This document shows positions 4,931 through 7,223 of a DNA stretch of 7,223 nt, in pieces. This DNA comes from CAYTQK01 sp964439745 (GTDB lineage: Bacteria > Desulfobacterota > Desulfobacteria > Desulfobacterales > Desulfosudaceae), in contig CAYTQK010000173.1 in the NCBI GenBank assembly GCA_964439745.1, forward strand, positions 1-7,223. The letters are read 5' to 3'. The notes below the pieces were generated by a model, which made no database searches, was not told where the DNA came from, and saw only the letters and a list, made by a program, of their open reading frames with translations. Each line of letters begins with the position of its first letter. The stretch's first letter is position 1. The translations under genes were made by a program, and so were the position numbers.

Positions 4931-6646
4931 ATGATCATCGGACTGGATGTCGGCGGTACCCATACCGATATCGTTCTGCTGGATCAAAGCGGACTGCTGA
5001 AAGAGACCAAGGTACCCACCAATGAAGCCGATCTTTTTCATACCGTTCTGGCCGGCATCGAGGAGATCTCCCGGGGCATCAAACCGGAATCCATTGAACG
5101 AATCGTCCTGAGCACCACCCTGACCACCAATTTCATTGTTCAGGGAGGCGCCCCTGACTTCGGCATGATCGTGCTGAGCGGCCCGGGCCTTGATCCGGAG
5201 CTGTTTCGAACGCACGAGCATTATTACACCCTGGGCGGCGCCCTGGATCATCGCGGCCGGGAAGTCGAACCGGTCGATTATGCCGGCCTGAAAAAAATCA
5301 TCAAAACACTCAAAAAGGCCGGCATCCGCCACGTGGGCGTGGTGGGCAAATTTTCCGCGCGCAACCCGGTCCACGAGCAGGCCGTTCGCGAAGTCCTCAA
5401 AAAAAAGGGTTTCCGCAAGGTCTTTCTGGGCCACTGGCTTTCGGGCAGCCTCAATTTTCCCCGTCGCATCGCCACCACCTATCTGAACGCCTCGGTCTAT
5501 CCCATCCATAAAAAATTTTTTGAAGCCATCCAGAAAATGCTGGAAAAACACGGACTGCACGTACCGATCCACATTCTCAAGGCCGACGGCGGCACCATGA
5601 GCTTTCCGGCCTCCATCCGCTATCCCGGCCAGACCATCCTCTCCGGTCCGGCCGCCAGCGTCATGGGTGCCATCCCCTTTACCCGGGATAACGAGGAAGC
5701 CCTGGCCCTGGATATCGGCGGCACCACCACGGACATGGCCGTCATCCTCAACCGGGTACCGGTGCTGGAACCGCTCGGCATTGAAATCGCCGGGTACAAG
5801 ACCCTGATCCGGGCGCTGAAAACCCGGTCCGTGGGCTTGGGCGGCGACAGCGCCATCACCGTGGAAAACAGGCAGCTCCGGCTCGGTCCGGAACGGCAGG
5901 GCAGCGCCAGGGCCTTTGGCGGCCCGGTCCCCACCCCCACCGACGCCCTGTGCGTACTGGGCATGATGACGGAAGGCGACCGGGACAAGGCCACGGCCGG
6001 CATCCAGCCCCTGGCCGACGCCATGCACCGCTCCGTACCCGAAACCGCGCAGCTCATTTACGACCAATTCTGCCGGGCGGTGGTGGATCATGCCCGGAAC
6101 CTGGTGGGCGACATCAACAGCAAACCCGTCTATACCGTTCATGAATACTGGCAGGGCGAATCCGTTACGCCCACCCGGATTCTGGTCCTGGGGGGTCCGG
6201 CGGGTTATTTTGCCGACGGCATCGCCAAAGCCTCCGGCCTGCCGACAGACACCGTTCCCCGCTGGAGCGTGGCCAACGCCCTGGGCGCCGCCTTTGCCCG
6301 GACTACCTGCGAGGTCACCCTGTTCGCCGACACCCAGCAGGGCATCATGGCCGCGCCGGAAGAAGAGTATTCCAAGCGCATCGGCAGTTCTTTCACCCGG
6401 GAAGACGCCCAGGCCAAGGCATTGGAACTGCTCAGGAAAAAAGCCCGGAAACGGGGCGCTTCCACCGGGGACCTGGCCCTGGAGGTCCTGGAAAACCAGC
6501 AGTTCAACATGGTCCGGGGATTTTCCGCGGCGGGACGGTATATCCGCATCAAGGCCCAGGTCAAGCCCGGCCTGATCCACGGCTATGAAGTCATCTGCGA
6601 CAAGCTCAGCGATGAAGCATCCTGTTACCCGGAGGCGGCCAAATGA
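4931..6646 (+). CDS. Hydantoinase/oxoprolinase (HyuA) family ASKHA protein, compact divergent form
   Basis: This 571-residue protein belongs to the HyuA branch of the actin/sugar-kinase/Hsp70 ATPase fold. Characterised members use ATP to open cyclic amides (hydantoins, 5-oxoproline) or carboxylate ketones, usually with a HyuB partner. GLDVGGTHTD (4-13) is the first phosphate-binding loop, DIGGTTTDMA (261-270) the second, and GGPAGYFADG (421-430) the adenosine-side motif. S-G-P-A-A-S-V (238-244) corresponds to the SGPAGGV signature at the start of the hydantoinase A domain. Other motifs drift: the usual H-G-T-T-x-A-T-N is LSTTLTTN (60-67). The protein is shorter than typical HyuA (about 650-700 residues), mainly at the C-terminus, where a basic stretch (502-508) and a β-rich tail occur. 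No HyuB is seen in the window. It leads the plus-strand operon and shares a 4-base ATGA overlap with the deacetylase-like gene. The fold is confident; reaction and substrate are unknown. Confidence 0.85.
   Translation: MIIGLDVGGTHTDIVLLDQSGLLKETKVPTNEADLFHTVLAGIEEISRGIKPESIERIVLSTTLTTNFIVQGGAPDFGMIVLSGPGLDPELFRTHEHYYTLGGALDHRGREVEPVDYAGLKKIIKTLKKAGIRHVGVVGKFSARNPVHEQAVREVLKKKGFRKVFLGHWLSGSLNFPRRIATTYLNASVYPIHKKFFEAIQKMLEKHGLHVPIHILKADGGTMSFPASIRYPGQTILSGPAASVMGAIPFTRDNEEALALDIGGTTTDMAVILNRVPVLEPLGIEIAGYKTLIRALKTRSVGLGGDSAITVENRQLRLGPERQGSARAFGGPVPTPTDALCVLGMMTEGDRDKATAGIQPLADAMHRSVPETAQLIYDQFCRAVVDHARNLVGDINSKPVYTVHEYWQGESVTPTRILVLGGPAGYFADGIAKASGLPTDTVPRWSVANALGAAFARTTCEVTLFADTQQGIMAAPEEEYSKRIGSSFTREDAQAKALELLRKKARKRGASTGDLALEVLENQQFNMVRGFSAAGRYIRIKAQVKPGLIHGYEVICDKLSDEASCYPEAAK
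6631..6635 (+). promoter_or_regulatory. Ribosome-binding site of the deacetylase-like gene
   Basis: GGAGG lies 7 bases before the ATG at 6643 and inside the end of the HyuA-like coding region. It confirms that start and, with the ATGA overlap, points to coupled translation. Confidence 0.65.
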
Positions 6647-7223
6647 TCCTGCAGGCAAAACACAAGACCGGCCTGATTTTCTTTCCTGCTTTTGACTGGG
6701 CCATTGATCCCACTCACCCGGAACGGGAAGAACGCCTGCTCTATACCCAGGATCAGGCCCTGGAAGAAGGGCTGTTCGACATTGACGGCCTGATTGAGTT
6801 CAAGTCCGAGCTGGTGGCGGAAAGCGATGTCCAGCGGACCCATTTCTGCGTTCCGGACGTGGCCTCGGTCATGACCGAATCCCATTTCATCAGCGCCGGC
6901 AGCGCCAAGCGGATCGGCCAGGCCGTGCTGGAAAAAGAGGTCAAAAACGGTTTTGCCCTGGTCCGCCCGCCCGGACATCATGCCAAGCGCGTCGTGCACG
7001 GGGCGCGCGGCTTCTGCAACGTCAACATTGAAGCCATCATGATCGAGTTTCTGCGCAAGACCTACAACGTCCGCCGGGTGGCCATCGTCGACACCGACTG
7101 TCACCACGGCGACGGCACCCAGGACATCTACTGGCACGACCCGGAGACCCTGTTCATCTCCCTGCACCAGGACGGGCGCACCCTCTATCCCGGCTCGGGT
7201 TTTCCCGAGGAGATGGGCGGTCC
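6643..7223 (+). CDS. Histone deacetylase superfamily amidohydrolase (acetylpolyamine amidohydrolase/AcuC-like), N-terminal part, cut by window edge
   Basis: The window holds the first 193 codons; the frame is open to the edge. In bacteria this zinc-hydrolase family removes acyl groups from small amines such as acetylpolyamines, or from proteins. Key residues are clear: RPPGHHA (108-114) holds the catalytic histidine pair His112-His113, GFC (123-125) lines the active site, and DTDCHHGDGTQ (150-160) supplies zinc ligands Asp152 and His154 with the buried Asp150. LFISLHQ (170-176) and YPGSG (182-186) match the family strand and loop that follow. The third zinc ligand, a distal Asp, would lie beyond the window. 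The usual GFC-x-F-N-N stretch reads GFCNVNIEA here, a modest divergence. The start is fixed by a good ribosome-binding site and the 4-base overlap with the HyuA-like gene. An active enzyme is likely; its substrate is unknown, and pairing with HyuA suggests an amide-containing small molecule. Confidence 0.9.
   Translation, partial: MILQAKHKTGLIFFPAFDWAIDPTHPEREERLLYTQDQALEEGLFDIDGLIEFKSELVAESDVQRTHFCVPDVASVMTESHFISAGSAKRIGQAVLEKEVKNGFALVRPPGHHAKRVVHGARGFCNVNIEAIMIEFLRKTYNVRRVAIVDTDCHHGDGTQDIYWHDPETLFISLHQDGRTLYPGSGFPEEMGG

Noticed and set aside
4678..4938. Small frames of 71 (+) and 81 (-) codons in the divergent region
   Set aside because: Neither has a convincing ribosome-binding site or recognisable domain, and they overlap each other and the promoter; real small genes cannot be fully excluded.
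4904..6658. A 584-codon open frame on the minus strand across the HyuA-like gene
   Set aside because: It lies antisense to a gene with clear ATP-binding motifs, a promoter and a ribosome-binding site. Its translation is low-complexity (rich in G, A, D, F, Q) with no recognisable domain. Such shadows are common in GC-rich DNA.
6625..7167. A 180-codon minus-strand frame opposite the deacetylase-like gene
   Set aside because: The plus strand carries the HH dyad and zinc-ligand motifs with a good ribosome-binding site, so the antisense frame is a shadow.
1..7223. CRISPR array, tRNA/rRNA genes, insertion sequences or phage genes
   Set aside because: I found no regularly spaced repeats, tRNA-like cloverleaf, transposase motifs or terminal inverted repeats on either strand.

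Overview
The window is GC-rich, has no repeats or mobile elements, and is almost fully coding, so it looks like ordinary bacterial chromosome. The gene types (TRAP transporter, LeuCD-like aconitase-family hydro-lyase, HyuA-like ASKHA protein, histone-deacetylase-like amidohydrolase) and the GC-rich codon style would fit a metabolically versatile proteobacterium or Desulfobacterota member. That taxonomic guess is inference from overall style; no marker gene is present.

Two gene groups point away from each other around a control region at about 4504-4930. On the minus strand, read from right to left, are a DapF-family protein (4503-3640), a LeuC-type large subunit (3631-2333), a LeuD-type small subunit (2336-1812), then after a 95-bp gap a TRAP transporter: binding protein DctP (1716-691), small permease DctQ (694-167) and the first 49 residues of the large permease DctM (from 148, cut by the window edge). 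Start and stop codons overlap by 4 bases at leuC/leuD and dctP/dctQ, so these pairs are probably translationally coupled. On the plus strand are a compact HyuA-like protein (4931-6646) and, joined by another 4-base overlap, a histone-deacetylase-superfamily amidohydrolase (from 6643, cut by the right edge).

A plain reading of the minus-strand group is lysine/leucine biosynthesis (dapF, leuCD) beside a dicarboxylate transporter. Details argue for caution. The DapF-like protein has serine where the first catalytic cysteine of diaminopimelate epimerase belongs, while the second cysteine and most substrate-binding residues remain. The LeuD-like subunit has a YLTE sequence at its specificity loop, matching neither characterised methanogen signature. 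An aconitase-family hydro-lyase paired with a DapF-fold isomerase is known from organic-acid catabolism (AcnD/PrpF; dimethylmaleate hydratase/methylitaconate isomerase). My leading hypothesis is therefore an uptake-and-isomerisation module for an unusual di- or tricarboxylate. It is an inference; true Lys/Leu enzymes are not excluded.

The plus-strand pair combines an ATP-dependent cyclic-amide-hydrolase-type protein with a zinc deacylase. That suggests stepwise opening of amide bonds in a small molecule, but the substrate cannot be read from the sequence.
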